Source: Anodontia alba | Taxonomy: Eukaryota > Mollusca > Bivalvia > Lucinida > Lucinidae | DNA length: 64,000 bases | Assembly (NCBI GenBank): GCA_964016985.1 | Contig: OZ024831.1 | Location: 82,455,636 to 82,519,635, forward strand | Reading direction: 5' to 3' | In this document: piece after piece, positions 1-10,544 of the stretch | Layout: each line of letters starts with the position of its first letter | Numbering within the stretch: the stretch's first letter is position 1 | Notes under the pieces: generated by a model | The model's database searches: none | What the model saw: only the letters and a program-made list of their open reading frames with translations | Told to the model about the DNA's origin: nothing | Position numbers and translations under genes: made by a program

Positions 1-502
1 AATTTGTACTATTCTAACAAAGATTTAGGTATAAAAATAGTTATTTAATTCAGTACTTAAGTACTGACGTTAAGACCGCAGTATCAACCTCAGCACTTAG
101 GAACTGATACTGAACCGATGATATCCTCGGGGACGAACGAATCATCCACCAGCAGAGATACCGACCCAGTGGTTTGCAATATGGGCTTTGCTATACCTAA
201 TTTAGTGCGACAGAGGCCTTTCTGTCATTTAAACTTAATCAGTGTGGCTAAACCTCAAAAGTTTGGAAATGAAACATATGATGCGCATGTCTTGGCAAGA
301 AGCAAGACACACAGAAAGCAATAAAAGCCTAAAAAGTGGATCCCGGACCTGCTAAGATACATGTCATTTTGACAAGTCAGTCTTAGTTTTAGATATTTTT
401 TTTTTGAATTTGTACTATTCTAACAAAGATCGAGGTATAAAAATAGTTGTTTGATTCAGTACTTAAGTACTGACGTTAAGACCGCAGTATCAACCTCAGC
501 AC
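1..502. repeat. 96-bp direct repeat pair (1-96 and 407-502)
   Basis: Positions 1-96 and 407-502 are near-identical 96-bp direct copies, beginning AATTTGTACTATTCTAAC and ending AACCTCAGCAC, with about five substitutions. The 310 bp between them are unique here and hold no convincing gene; the 68-codon frame at 118-324 has no recognisable domain. The second copy abuts another direct repeat pair (517-792), so the left edge looks like the end of a larger repeated unit that starts outside the window. Confidence 0.75.
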
Positions 503-516
503 AAAGCGAGATAACG

Positions 517-792
517 CCAAATGTAAGAAAGGCAGAGTTGTCATTCTTGTATGCGACACATCGTCTCGTCCTGTTCTACATTTCTACCAACTACCATCAA
601 AATATTCCAAAGAGTATTCAATTTACAGAGCGGACACGAAATCTACTTTAAACAAAACAAAGGAAAATAATTCCAAAAGTAAGAAAGCCGGAGTTGTCAT
701 TCTTGTACATGACATGTCGTCTTGTCCTGTTCTACATTTCTACAAGGTATCATCAAAATATTCCCAAGGGTATTCAAGTTACAGAGCGGACA
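517..792. repeat. About 120-bp direct repeat pair (517-636, 673-792)
   Basis: Two copies of a segment containing GAGTTGTCATTCTTGTA, CCTGTTCTACATTTCTAC and ATCAAAATATTCC lie 156 bp apart in direct orientation. Both are translatable in short frames only because the repeat happens to lack stops; the frames have no start in common and no domain. I treat this as interspersed or tandem repeat DNA, not a gene. Confidence 0.65.
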
Positions 793-1043
793 ACGGATTC
801 CGTCCCAAAAACAATATGTCCCCTACCCTTCGGCGGGTCGGGGCATAAATACAATAATGATAGATTGATAATAATCTGGTACAACTGTGCAACGTATTAA
901 CAGTTTATTTACAGGTGTTTGTTCCAAAGAGCTATTACATATTACCTACTGGCGGCCCCTCCTCATGGCCACCATTCGAGAAAGGCTCATCAGTAGCATT
1001 ATCATTGCCCACTTTCACAATTCTACCATTTTTTATTTTTAAA

Positions 1044-2090
1044 TTAGACTCTCCAAGCACATTCATTTTCTTGCCTTAATTTGAAAGCCTCCTCCCTCTG
1101 TCGTTCTGTTAAGTCAGGTGTAAGGTAAATGTTGCAAAATAATTCATCTTCACTATTTCTGAGTACCATACCCGCTTTAAGTAATTTAAGTAATTGTCTC
1201 TTAACCTCGTAAGTACGAACTGAAAATCTTAAAGGTCTACACTGTAAAGTTCCATTAATCTCTTTTCTCGCCCTAAGCCTAACAGGCTTAATATCATTGC
1301 CAGAAACTGGAAAATTCAATTTTATGTCAAACAGATTGGTCAAGAAGTCCACATCTTCATTTAGCCTGTCCTGAATTTCTGCTTGCTTACTTTCGGGTAT
1401 ATTAAAGCAAACTATATTCAATCTCCTACCTTCTATTTCTTTTCGGTTCTTCCAATTCATTGTGTACAAGTTCCTTAATGTCATCTTTAGATACCTGATC
1501 ATTTTCTATGTTAATTAAAGGGGAACGCAACCTTAAAACATATTGTGCTACAAAGTAAAGAACTTCACAAACCATGAATTTTGATACAAATTTGATCAAA
1601 ATCGGTCAAGAATTAAGGAAGTTATGGGCAATCAAATATTTTAACATTGGTGGTATGGGCGCCGCCATTTTGAATATTTAATGAGATTTCACAAAAGTTT
1701 AAAAATCTATTTTAAAAGTTGTTCTTCTACTTTGGGGGAAATGATTGCTTGTCACTATAATTAAGCATATGTTAAACACTGTAGCAAAATATTCTTGAAG
1801 ACCGATTATAATTAGGTTTTATATATTTTATTTGGGCTGTATGACGTCACAAGCCTAAAATATGGCGGCATCCATGACGGCCATTTTGAATATATTCAAA
1901 CCACTATAACTTCCTTATTTCTCGACCGTTTTTGATAAAACTTGTATCAAAGTAAATTGTTTGCTTAGTATGTTACTCCAGGAGACACTTATATCGTAAC
2001 TTACATTGCGTTCTCCTTTAACAACTCTCTCTTCTAACTTATCCCGTCTTTCCTCAACATTACCAAGCCTAACAAGCATTTTATGTACAC
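1044..2090 (-). pseudogene. LINE ORF1-type protein fragment, split by a MITE
   Basis: The minus-strand frame 1502-1044 encodes about 150 residues with the layout of non-LTR retrotransposon ORF1 proteins. An RRLNIVCFNIPESK strand-like motif is followed by an acidic helix (DVDFLTNLF), then CRPLRFSV, KRQLLKLLKAG and a C-terminal YLTPDLTERQREEAFKLRQE motif. Such proteins are RNA-binding chaperones of LINE particles. Upstream sequence in another frame (DQVSKDDIKELVHNELEE, just 5' of 1480) and VEERRDKLEERV at about 2030-2070 look like the preceding coiled coil. The reading frame is therefore broken by at least one frameshift and by a 507-bp MITE (1515-2021). No endonuclease or reverse transcriptase follows. 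It is a dead fragment; the LINE clade (CR1/L2-like) is an inference. Confidence 0.7.
1515..2021. mobile_element. TTAA-flanked MITE with long inverted ends
   Basis: The element runs from TTAAAGGGGAACGCAA to TTGCGTTCTCCTTTAA, with TTAA at both ends as in piggyBac-type target duplications. Inverted similarity extends over more than 100 bp: TTGATACAAATTTGATCA on the left matches the reverse complement of the sequence near 1945, and AAGGAAGTTATGG near 1617 also recurs inverted. Both arms contain a GCCATTTTGAATAT word. It interrupts the LINE ORF1 coiled coil, which gives an independent empty-site argument. No coding capacity. Confidence 0.75.
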
Positions 2091-2265
2091 CATAGACCTA
2101 TATTTCCTAGTCGTGATTTTAGCGACTTTAAAACGCCACAATACAAAATATGCCTGGCAGGCAAGGTACGCTGTCCTGGACAGCTCTTAGTGAGGTAGCA
2201 TGTCGTTAACTAGTCATTGCCTAATACGTGCTATTTAATCAACATTCATTCAACATCGGCTTGAC

Positions 2266-2421
2266 ACTTAGCACTCTGGGTATTTGAAACATTTACCTTA
2301 TTTTCCCCAGAAATATTTTCCTTCAATGGAGGCAATTTGCATGAAATGTCAAATCCTGTTTTGCTGGGGAAAAAATAACATCAATGTATCGTCAGCTGAA
2401 TTAGCTCAGAGAGTGGTTTAG
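2266..2421. mobile_element. Hairpin MITE, family H
   Basis: Termini TTAGCACTCTGGGTA and GCTGAATTAGCTCAGAGAGTGG are imperfectly inverted. The centre is a stem formed by TTGCATGAAATGTCAAATCC and sequence just left of it. A better preserved copy is at 15273-15460, and partial copies lie near 5855, 42490 and 50610. Confidence 0.6.
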
Positions 2422-2565
2422 TTTTATTTTTACAAACAGTTCAGGTCTTTAAATGATCAGGACCGTTTATCTTTCTTTCTTACGCTTTAAGACATTTGGA
2501 GAGTCATTGGGAACCATCTCGCATAGATAATTCAAATAGTATTCAACCATAAGAGTAATTGGGAT

Positions 2566-2568
2566 GAA

Positions 2569-2606
<38 letters not shown>
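2566..2606. repeat. (ATA)n microsatellite
   Basis: Uninterrupted AAT trinucleotide run of about 13 units. The flanks are AT-rich and non-coding. Confidence 0.95.
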
Positions 2607-2609
<3 letters not shown>

Positions 2610-2750
2610 CACTTAACAGTTTTCATCTATAAAGCATAAATTTTATCTGAGCTTCAAGCAATCATTAGGGAGGGGCGAGTCAACCTTAAAATTCTCGGGG
2701 GCTTATTCAAATTGTAAACTCCTTGACTAATTACTGTGAAAACTACGAAT

Positions 2751-2962
2751 TTTATAACCCTTTTATCCCTGAGTTTCTGAAGTGGATTCTTCTGTCTTTA
2801 ATTTTGGACATATCCATTGTTACAGCTGGAGGTGTCATTAAAAATACAAACCGAATGGCAAAATGTGTAGATCATGACGAGACGGCTCGTTATGAGCAGT
2901 CTCATCTGCTTCTACACGGTTTGCAAAGACATATAACTTGGTCTGCAGGGTTGAGAGATAAA
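2751..2962. mobile_element. Hairpin MITE, family E (degenerate)
   Basis: Contains CCCTGAGTTTCTGAAGTGGA, a TTGGACA...TCCATT word, and a central stem-loop around GAGACGGCTCG / GAGCAGTCTC ending in CTACACGGTTTGC. The ends resemble TTAACCCTTTCA-type termini but are eroded. It shares structure with copies at 4724-4931, 23597-23806 and 39060-39299. The 87-codon frame across it is a by-product. Confidence 0.6.
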
Positions 2963-3010
2963 CTAGAAACCTCCCAGAGATATTAGGCTGCGCTTCCCTC
3001 AGTTTTTATC

Positions 3011-3289
3011 CATTATGAAAACATGCCTATATGAATGTACAGAAAATTTTACCACTAAAAATGAAAATTTTCTGATAAAAAAATCTGATATTTTTCCTAT
3101 TTCTGCTCAAAACATAGATTGTAGGTACTCGTCGAGAACCGCCTCGATGAGGCGGTTCTAACGAGTACCCACAATCTATGTTTTTGAGCAGAAATAAGAA
3201 AAATAATGTATACCCCTGTAAACCCCAGTTTTTCTAAATAAAAGTAGGGTTTATGGGGGTCAAAATTATATAGGCATGTTTTCGTGATG
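3011..3289. mobile_element. Hairpin MITE, family A, copy 1
   Basis: Family A runs about 280 bp from CATTACGAAAACATGCCTAT to ATAGGCATGTTTTCGTGATG, so the termini are inverted. The middle is a roughly 70-bp near-perfect palindrome, GGTACTCGTTAGAACCGCC and its complement. The right half carries AAACCCCAGTTTT and GGGGGTCAAAATTATAT. Seven further copies are in the window, at 9709, 19603, 22771, 24809, 48005, 53912 and 54627. No target duplication is obvious, so the superfamily is unassigned. Confidence 0.85.
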
Positions 3290-3479
3290 TACGGTCGGAC
3301 CGTTCGCCTAGCGAATATTCAGATGAGCACAATCTGGTCAGAATTTTCACTGGACGCATTTCTGAAGCAAACGATTATGCGAATGCGCAGGCTGAGTTAA
3401 GTCTGCACTGGGCACACGTGTTAGAAGGTACATTTTCTCATTTTGCGGTTCATTTACTACCATGTGCGTTTCTTTTTCC

Positions 3480-4150
3480 TTGTTGTATGTATTGATAATT
3501 AATGTTGCTATGGTGACCATAACTGTAACACAATCATGTATTTGTTGAGAATTGTAAAAAAACATAAGTAAAGATACCCAGGAAATGCCTAAGTCACGAA
3601 GCAGAGTCCTCCCGAGATACCTTTTTGTAAATGTTGATAATTAATGTTCCTGTGGTAACCATAACTGTTACCCAGTCGTGTATGTGTTGAGAATTGTAAA
3701 AATATAAGTAAAGATACCCAGGAGTTGACACAGTCACAAAGGACAGTCCTACCGAGACACCTGTTTGTATATGTTGATGATTAACCCTTAAAGCGCCAAG
3801 AAAAACTGCATCTGAAAATGTCGTCTGTTTATGTCGTCTGCTGAATATTCTTGCAGACTTTTCAAACCTATTTTTGCATACATGCAAACAGTGTGGATCC
3901 TGATCAGACTGCTCCTAAAGGAGCAGTCTGATCTGGGTCCACACTGTTTGCAAAAATGACTTTTAAAATCACAAGCAGATGACAAAGCAGACGACAATAG
4001 TTGTGATTGGCGCTTTAAGGGTTAATGTTGTCATGGTAAACATTACAGTTACAAAATCATTTATTTGTAAAGAATTGTAAAAGTATAAGTGAAAATACCC
4101 AGGAAATGCCACAATCACGATGCACAGTCCTCCCGAGACACAAAAAAGGA
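3480..4150. repeat. Tandem repeat D, three units of about 150 bp
   Basis: Each unit contains GATAATTAATGTTGC, ACCATAACTGTTAC, TTGTTGAGAATTGTAAAAA and ATACCCAGGAAATGCC followed by GTCCTCCCGAGACAC. The third unit is interrupted by the family B MITE at 3781. The neighbouring units show the uninterrupted site, so the TTAA target is directly visible. Inverted single copies of this repeat occur near 6330-6420 and 33380-33450, and the paralogous copy at 36100-37690 is interrupted by a LINE. Confidence 0.75.
3781..4025. mobile_element. piggyBac-like MITE, family B, copy 1
   Basis: A 245-bp element with termini TTAACCCTTAAAGCGCCAA and TTGGCGCTTTAAGGGTTAA. The TTAA is the target duplication: the adjacent tandem units carry GATAATTAATGTTG uninterrupted. 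Internally a 70-bp hairpin (GCAAACAGTGTGG... ...GTCCACACTGTTTGC) brackets AGCAGTCTGATC. TTAA specificity plus CCC-type termini are known hallmarks of piggyBac. A second, 95% similar copy is at 14750-14991. Short frames across it are spurious. Confidence 0.85.
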
Positions 4151-4559
4151 GACGAGGAACAAACATTGACAAAACAAACATCACATGTGACACCACAGAC
4201 GCACAAAGAAAGATCATATAAATGCAACAGAGGGTCCGCCTTGGGACTGTTAGTAGGAAATCTGCTGAGAGTCTTAAACCAATTTTACTTGAAACCTCAT
4301 CCTTAATTCTGATGCAACGCCAATTAAAAAACCTTAAAAGCTCAACTGTTTAAAAAACACTAAATCAAAACCGCTGCACAGTAAAAGCATAATGTTTTTT
4401 TTTTTTCTTTTGCAGGGCATTTAGTGTTGGCCTTTGGCGAAATTTGAAAGTCAAAACTTGTTCTTATGTTCTTATATCATCAGTAGCTTTGAATAGAAAT
4501 GAACTTTTATTATGTCTTTGTTGTATCTCTGGAAGCCACATTATAATTTAGTGAACCTT

Positions 4560-4722
4560 CGGACATGTGTGCCTAGCGAGGGCTCATTCTGCACATACGT
4601 GCAATATGACCAGAGTCTTCGCTGTACGTCTAAAGAATAATAAATCCGAGTACTGAAAATCAGACGCCACAGAACATGACGCCTGATCAAAGTCTACACT
4701 GTTTCCACTCATCTAGCAGTTT
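4560..4722. repeat. Debris of hairpin MITEs (families F and C type)
   Basis: GGACATGTGTGCCTAGCGA to CAGAGTCTTCGCTGTACGTC resembles the palindromic family F element at 62179. It is followed by CAGACGCCACAGAACATGACGCCTGATCA and CTACACTGTTTCC, a family C-type hairpin. Both are also present, in the same order, in block B at 38855-39020, so they predate the duplication. Confidence 0.6.
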
Positions 4723-4723
4723 C

Positions 4724-4931
4724 TTACCCGTCTCGTCCCTGCAGACCCGTACAGATACCATTGCAAACAGTGTAAATCTAGTAAGAAGGCACACACGAGC
4801 CGTCTCATCAGGATCTACATTGTTTGCCATTCTAGGGTTGATTTTAGACTAAAACCCCTTTTTGCATCAGTGGACTTGTCCAAACTCAAGGATGGAAGTC
4901 CACTTCAGAAACTCAAGGGTGAAAGGGTTAA
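4724..4931. mobile_element. Hairpin MITE, family E (block A copy)
   Basis: Inverted relative to 23597. It starts TTACCCGTCTCGTCC and ends CTCAAGGGTGAAAGGGTTAA. The central CGAGCCGTCTCATCAGGATC stem and CTACATTGTTTGCC are conserved. It corresponds one-to-one with 39060-39299 in block B. Confidence 0.7.
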
Positions 4932-5159
4932 ACACATCAGATAGTTTAAATGGCCTTGGTCAAATGTGATGACAAGTATGGTAAGGAGTTAATGTGTCCC
5001 AATATTTACAGTCCTTATGATATCACTTGGAAAGATGATTTTTGCTTGGTGTTTGAAAATGAAACAAATGGGATGTTCTTTGATCTCATCTTATTTGAAA
5101 TCTTTTTTCTTTTTTCGTTTCAGGGCTACATGGAGATTCAGAATTGCTAAAATTGTTTC

Positions 5160-5210
5160 GTTGCGATATCCAAGATGGCCGCCATGGTGGCCATCTTGAA
5201 AATGTTCATC
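5160..5210. repeat. GATGGCCGCCATGG palindromic word
   Basis: AAGATGGCCGCCATGG/TGGCCATCTT is a near-perfect short palindrome. The same sequence recurs as the core of every unit in the 56.8-57.6 kb tandem array, so this is probably a stray unit of that repeat. Confidence 0.6.
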
Positions 5211-5960
5211 TGAACTTTAAGTCGGATTGAGCTAAATCTTGATGGGAGGAATCGAGGGGGCATGGAGATTCAGCATTGCGCTGAAATTAAAATGAAATTT
5301 TGAGTCAAAGGGGAGTTCGACTGATCCCTCGAATCACTCGATCGACTGACTATCCGAATCTCCGTCTGAATCCGCCCTGCATGCCATCTTTAAAAGGTTT
5401 ACAAATGTAAGACTGGATTGGCATTGAGTCTGCGGCCCTTACAGTCATGCCAGTAAAGATGACAGCTGAGTCTCGATTTGGATTTATCACTACGTATGCA
5501 GTCTGTCGCATAAGTTCTACATTATATATTATCCTTTTATGTACATTGTATATTAATAAAATCTACCCTCCAATAAATCAATGTTTCCAAACTCTCTTAA
5601 CCCCTCAACGATGTTTATTTCCCTTCAGAGCCTTAATCACACCCTGCTGAAATCCCACAATCGCCTCTTTATGACATTTCTAATCTTTCTTGCACAGCGC
5701 AATAGGGGCAATAAAATCATTTGTGAGTGATACCACTTTTAGTTTCATGTCTTTATCGTTTAAGTCATTCAGAAAAATCTGGATTTCAAAAAATTTGCCT
5801 AAGTTAAAATATAAAATCAGTATAGGACTTAGAGATGATATTTTGCATATTTTTTCTAGAAACGGGGTTTAAATTTCATGCAAACTCTCCTAAGGAGACG
5901 ATTTGTATCAAATGTTAAAACTCCACTGGGAGTAAATTATTTCCTTTAGGAGAAGACTGT

Positions 5961-7150
5961 TTGTTTGTAAAAATAATTCCATTTTGGCTACCTCGTGTCT
6001 TGCAGAACATGTAATCAACAATGCGTGGGAGAAACCAAGTGTCTGCTAAAAACAAACGGCCATCACGATGACTTGAAGCATTGCAGATTCGAAAGGTCCC
6101 ATATCACAGAACACTGGTCCTTTTTGAGGTTTTCTTGTGCTATGGCTTCAGATCGCCTCTGAGCCATTTATTTTGTTTCTTCACAATGTGTTTCAATTAT
6201 ATGTATGTCACTGTGATGTTTCACAGATGAGGTAGATGACCAATATGCATACTGAATAATATATTTGTAATTTGTAGCCTTCTGTTGTAGTTCTTCTATG
6301 TTTGTGAATCTGCGATTTCATATGTGGCGTTTTTGTTGTCCTTATTTGTTCCTCATATCTCCTTCATTTGGTGCCTTGGGTGGTCTGTGCTTCGTGATTA
6401 TGGCATTACCGCTTTAGTCATATTTTCCTCATCAAACCTTGATTTTTTTCAGTTTCTCCCTGTGTTGTATAAACATGAATTCGCGGTGGACAGAAAACGA
6501 TTTGTTTGACATGAGCTTTAACGGCTCAGTCAATGATGTTTCGATCAGCAATGAGCAGTACACAATTAGTCCACATCGGAATACCCACAATTTTTCTATA
6601 TAACCTGGTAATAATCTAACATAGGTAGTATCGAGAAAAAAAGTTAAGAGTGGCACAAACATTTTGCAAGACCATGCAATATAATGATTTGATCTGCGGA
6701 AGTGAAAACGAATTAGTGCATAAAGAATTATTCTCCAATCAGCAGTTATCATTTAAACAGTTACATTAGTTGTTTGAATCAAATTCAGCAGCACTGGATC
6801 AAGAAAGATTTTGCTTCCTGGTGTTACCGAACCTACCCGACCTGTGGAGTGCCAGTAGCATATCGAAGACAACCGACGATTACCGAAAAAGTACCGTTGT
6901 TTACCGAGGGCACCATCAGCTGCCGAATGATGCATCCAAAATGCACTATCCTTCACTGATATCACGAAGTGTGTTTTGCCTGCGTACCAAAGCAGTTTAA
7001 AGTTGAGATAAAATTGTTCTCAAGTTGGGGTATAAAACCCCGGTGATTGGTTGTAAGCATTCACATTGAAATCGCTGTCCTTTAAATTGAACTCAACTCT
7101 TAAACATGTTAAAACGCCTTGCATTAACTGAAGAAGACGACATACGGATA
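5961..7150. other. No gene recognised; inverted D repeat near 6150-6430
   Basis: GTTTCTTCACAATGTGTTTC, CCTCATATCTCCTTCATTTG and GTGCTTCGTGATTATGGCATT near 6150-6410 match, in reverse, the D repeat family seen at 3480 and, in the same orientation, 33100-33450. The rest of the interval is not repeated visibly in this window. The two overlapping frames at 6770-7000 lack any domain. Confidence 0.5.
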
Positions 7151-7159
7151 TGGTTTATT

Positions 7160-7205
7160 TCAGCAGCAGTAGCAGCAACAACAACAACAACAACAGCAGC
7201 AGCTG

Positions 7206-7236
<31 letters not shown>

Positions 7237-7265
7237 AACAACAACAACAACACGGCAACAACAAC
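7160..7265. repeat. (CAA/CAG)n compound microsatellite
   Basis: About 100 bp of CAA with interspersed CAG. It makes long stop-free frames on both strands (poly-Thr one way, poly-Val the other), which are artefacts. A much shorter (CAA)n at 46808-46835 occupies the paralogous position in block B. Confidence 0.95.
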
Positions 7266-7364
7266 AGTATTCAGCAGATAATAGAACTGGAAAACTTAAA
7301 GTAGAAAGCAAAACTTTTAACATTTATTATTTTTGTTTAATTGCAATGTTACACTAATGACTAT

Positions 7365-7768
7365 CTATCTACCTAATCAGATTTTTACCGCTACCAGGCA
7401 GCAGAGCCACACAGAGGCAGCGCCAGAAAAAATCTGGATTAGTTTACCCTTGACCTTGGCTTGAAACGGTGTCCACGCATAATTAATGCGTAGACTATCT
7501 CGCCTGATCGAACCATATGCATAAAGGTCAAGGTCTGTAAGTTTCAGAATGTAGGCGGGCCCCCATAGGCTAGTGGATAAGAGAGTTGACTCTTAATCCA
7601 TTAGGTTTCTCGCCGCTGTAGTTCGAGCCTAGCTCGGATCACATGTGGGAAAGCCAAGTTCTGCTTACGGATGGTAGGTGGTTTTTTCCCGGGTTCTCCG
7701 GTTTTCGCCCACCTTTGATGAACGATCGGCTCGATAGAAATATTCTTCTTGAAAGGGTCGTAAAACCT

Positions 7769-7809
<41 letters not shown>

Positions 7810-8194
7810 AGAACTCGGTCAAGAGAAAAGAGCTTCAATACGTGTGTATTACTAATGCGCAATGTAATATCACACTTGCTCCGTGCCACAACCCCGGGAG
7901 AGCAGTAGAAGGAGCCCAAAAAGAATCACTACATATAGGGCACCTCTTCCTTATCGTCGTACACCAGCAGCAATCAAATGGTATTTTTCTATCGACCTGA
8001 CGGCTCTTCTTAGAGTCATCCAGCCATGGAGCTTTCGGAGAAACGGTTAGTTGACGTTAGTTAGTCGAATCTCCTACACCGACCCGCTGGCTGATTTTTC
8101 GGTATTTTTCCCCGTCGATATGTTGGCCGCCATTTTGTGGTCGTTGTCTCCACCACACCACTTCGAAGTGTGTCGTCCGATAATTCGTGGTTGG
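7365..8194. mobile_element. 830-bp insertion in block A with 13-bp direct flanks
   Basis: CACTAATGACTAT occurs at 7352-7364 and again at 8195-8207. In block B the corresponding place has a single copy (46911 region, ACACTAATGACTAC) followed directly by the sequence that in A follows the second copy (ATTTAAATAGCTAACTAT). The 830 bp between are thus an insertion with a 13-bp target duplication. The insert contains a tRNA-derived SINE with a poly-A tail and GTTGGCCGCCATTTTGTGG near its right end. It has no terminal inverted repeat or coding domain that I recognise. The duplication length suggests LINE-mediated retroposition. Confidence 0.65.
7561..7807 (+). mobile_element. tRNA-Lys-like SINE with poly-A tail
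   Basis: The head has a box-A-like TAGGCTAGTGGATAAG at 7567, GACTCTTAATCC (Lys-CUU-like anticodon loop), and box-B-like GTTCGAGCC at 7621. It resembles tRNA-Lys but acceptor pairing is poor. The body continues through CCCGGGTTCTCCGGTTTTCG to GGGTCGTAAAACCTC and a 37-nt A run. RNA polymerase III promoter boxes plus an A tail are SINE hallmarks. Confidence 0.65.
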
Positions 8195-8284
8195 CACTAA
8201 TGACTATTTAAATCAAACTTTAGATATCATTTAAATAGCTAACTATGAAAACATCTTACAACTATAAATGAACATAAGCGCAAG

Positions 8285-8900
8285 TCTTTCATTTGTTGCA
8301 CTGTTACGTTCAACTAACATATACACATGTCTTTTATTTGTAGCATTGTTACATTAAATTACCTATACATCTGTCTTTCATTTGTTGCATTGTTACATTA
8401 AATTACATATACGCATGGCTTTCCTTTGTTGCATTGTTTCATTCAATTACATATACATATGTCTTTTTTGTTGCATTAATACATTAAATTACAAATACAT
8501 ATGTCCTTTTTTGTTGCATTGTTACATTAAATTACATAAACACATGTCTTTCCTTTGTTGCATCGTTACATTATATACATTTGTCTTTCATTTGTGTCCA
8601 TTATTACATTAAATTACACACACACATGACTTTCATTTGTTGCATTGTTACATTAAATTACATATAAACATGACCTCTTTTGCTGCATTGTTATATCAAA
8701 TTACCTATACAGCTGTCTTTCATTTCTAACACTTACATGTTAAAACACCGATACATGACTTTCATTTGTTGCATTGTTACGTTAAAATACTGATACATCA
8801 GTCCAGTCTTTTATTGCAGTGTTATGTTCAAATACCGATATACCTGTCACTTGACGCATTGTAACACTGAAATTCCAATACATCAGTCTTTCACATGTTG
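8285..8900. repeat. 44-bp minisatellite, about 14 units
   Basis: The unit reads TTTCATTTGTTGCATTGTTA then CATTAAATTACATATACACA then TGTC. Units are 80-90% similar and decay towards the right. A paralogous array of about 9-10 units is at 46985-47405, so the array existed before the duplication and changed copy number afterwards. Confidence 0.9.
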
Positions 8901-8911
8901 CACTGTTACAT

Positions 8912-9109
8912 AAAAATCCCTTAAGTATTTGTACATATATGGGTAAGCAAACGGTGTAGATACACCTCAGACACCGCAGATCACGGCGTCTGATCATGGT
9001 CTACACTGTATGTCACTCGGCTGGCAGTTTTAGACACACCAACATGTAATAAAATGGACCAGGTCATTTTTCAGGAAGAAAACTTAAGTCGTCCGAACAT
9101 TTAAGGTAA
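8912..9109. mobile_element. Hairpin MITE, family C (block A copy)
   Basis: Family C termini are TTTACCCTAAGTATTCGGACA-like and their inverse. This copy is CCCTTAAGTATTTGTACA ... CGTCCGAACATTTAAGGTAA. The core is GCAAACGGTGTAGATACACC ... TGATCATGGTCTACACTGTA, then ACCAACATGTAATAAAATGG. The same MITE occupies the same place in block B (47412-47612). Confidence 0.75.
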
Positions 9110-9419
9110 ATAAAACACTTCATAAACAACAGGTATATGCAACATTATGTGAACATACGCCCAAATGAAAGGAGTGTTCAGAAGATATTTTAATTTTTGC
9201 AATAAAACATGGTTTGTGGGTTCTCACTAGAATCGCATTGGGGGTATTCAATGGCATCCCGTTGCCGAAGCGATTCGAGTGGGTTCCTTCAAGATATGTT
9301 TGGTACAAAAACAACAGAAACTATTTTAAGGGGTCTAAATACATTTGCTAGAGTTTCTGCCATTGTTACAAATAAGGTAACTTTTGTGAATTCCTATTTA
9401 CTTGCTTGAGCATCAATCC

Positions 9420-9570
9420 CCTTCTGAATAAAAGTCACTCGGAATGGAAAGACGTTTCTCCAAACAAGGAAAGAATTTGCTCCAATTCTTTCCTTTTAAA
9501 GCAGACCCTTTTCAGAAGTGAGACAACTCAATATTGACAGAGTTTGCTTCCCTGAAAGTGCATCAACTTC
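9420..9570. mobile_element. Hairpin MITE, family G (partial)
   Basis: Palindromic AAGGAAAGAATTTGCTCC / AATTCTTTCCTTTTAAAG followed by CAGACCCTTTTCAGAAG and GAGTTTGCTTCCCTGAAAGTG. It matches elements at 42560-42710, 51530-51740, 53640-53815 and 55370-55700. Confidence 0.6.
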
Positions 9571-9708
9571 CCTTTAATCATCTCCACACTTGTCGTATTT
9601 TCCGGTGCTAATCGTAAACAAACGAGTCTATCATGAGAAAATGTCTTTTCGGGGTACATGATAGCAGTTAGGGATCAAGGTCAGCAAAATAGCACCATTT
9701 TTCTACTG

Positions 9709-9988
9709 CATTACGAAAACATGCCTATTCAACTATATTGAAAATTTTACCACCAAAAAATGAAAAAATTCGGAAAAAAAATCTGATTTTTTTTTCATAT
9801 TTCTGCACAAAACATGGATTGTGGGTACTCGTTAGAACCGCCTCGACGAGGCGGTTCTAACGAGTACCCACAATCTATGTTTTGAGCAGAAATAAGAAAA
9901 ATAATGTATACCCCTATAAACCCCAGTTTTACTATATAAAAGTGGGGTATAAGGGGGTCAAAATTATATAGGCATGTTTTCGTGATGG
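9709..9988 (+). mobile_element. Hairpin MITE, family A (block A copy)
   Basis: Complete copy with CATTACGAAAACATGCCTAT start, ATAGGCATGTTTTCGTGATG end, and a perfect GGGTACTCGTTAGAACCGCC hairpin. The block B counterpart at 48005 is in the opposite orientation between the same flanking sequences. Confidence 0.85.
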
Positions 9989-10199
9989 TATGTAATGTTT
10001 ATGTTAGCGGATATCGAAGGTCCCGATCATATTGCATAGACTGGGCTTTACGGGCTGTACACATACGCACCGAAGGCTAAATTTCACATGAAGCGGCCCA
10101 AATATAGTAGAATAGCAGTGCATTTTTTTTATTACCAAATTCAATCATTTGTACAGAAGTCCGGAATGGACATATTTTTTCTCTCTATCTTTTTCTTTC

Positions 10200-10390
10200 A
10201 AGGGATGTGTGTGTGTGTGCATGTGTGTGTGTGTGGGGGGGGGGGGGGGGAGGGGGTCGGTGGGGATGGGTTCAGTTGCCAAACTGCTACGACAATCCGT
10301 ATTTCTGCTACTACCAGCCTAATAACTGCCTGAGAAATACGTAGTTTCCTGCTTACACATTAACAAATGAAAACACTACCACTACTAATA

Positions 10391-10422
<32 letters not shown>

Positions 10423-10511
10423 ACACACACATACACACACACAAAATAACAAAAAAAAAGCACGTAACAAACAAACAAACAACAGCAACAACAACATACA
10501 AACAAACAAAC

Positions 10512-10544
<33 letters not shown>

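Larger units (their letters stand above)
3290..5960. repeat. Segmental duplication block A, part 1
   Basis: This stretch aligns collinearly and in the same orientation with 35880-42560. Shared landmarks, in order, are: the GTCCTCCCGAGACAC tandem repeat; CCTTAAAA...CTCAACTG (4330 vs 38290); TGCAGGGCATTTAGTGTTGG (4415) vs its match at 38738; family E MITE (4724 vs 39060); GTCCCAATATTTACAGTCC (4998) vs 39330; AATGAAATTTTGAGTCAAAG (5290 vs 41088); ATGCAGTC...TGTCGCATAA (5497 vs 41285); GGGGCAATAAAATCATT (5704 vs 42340). Divergence is high, so the event is old. No gene is conserved between the blocks. Confidence 0.75.

Noticed and set aside
3788..3997. 69-codon minus frame, nearly repeated at 14757-14963
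   Set aside because: Conservation is explained by both lying in family B MITEs; the frame spans the hairpin and has no domain.
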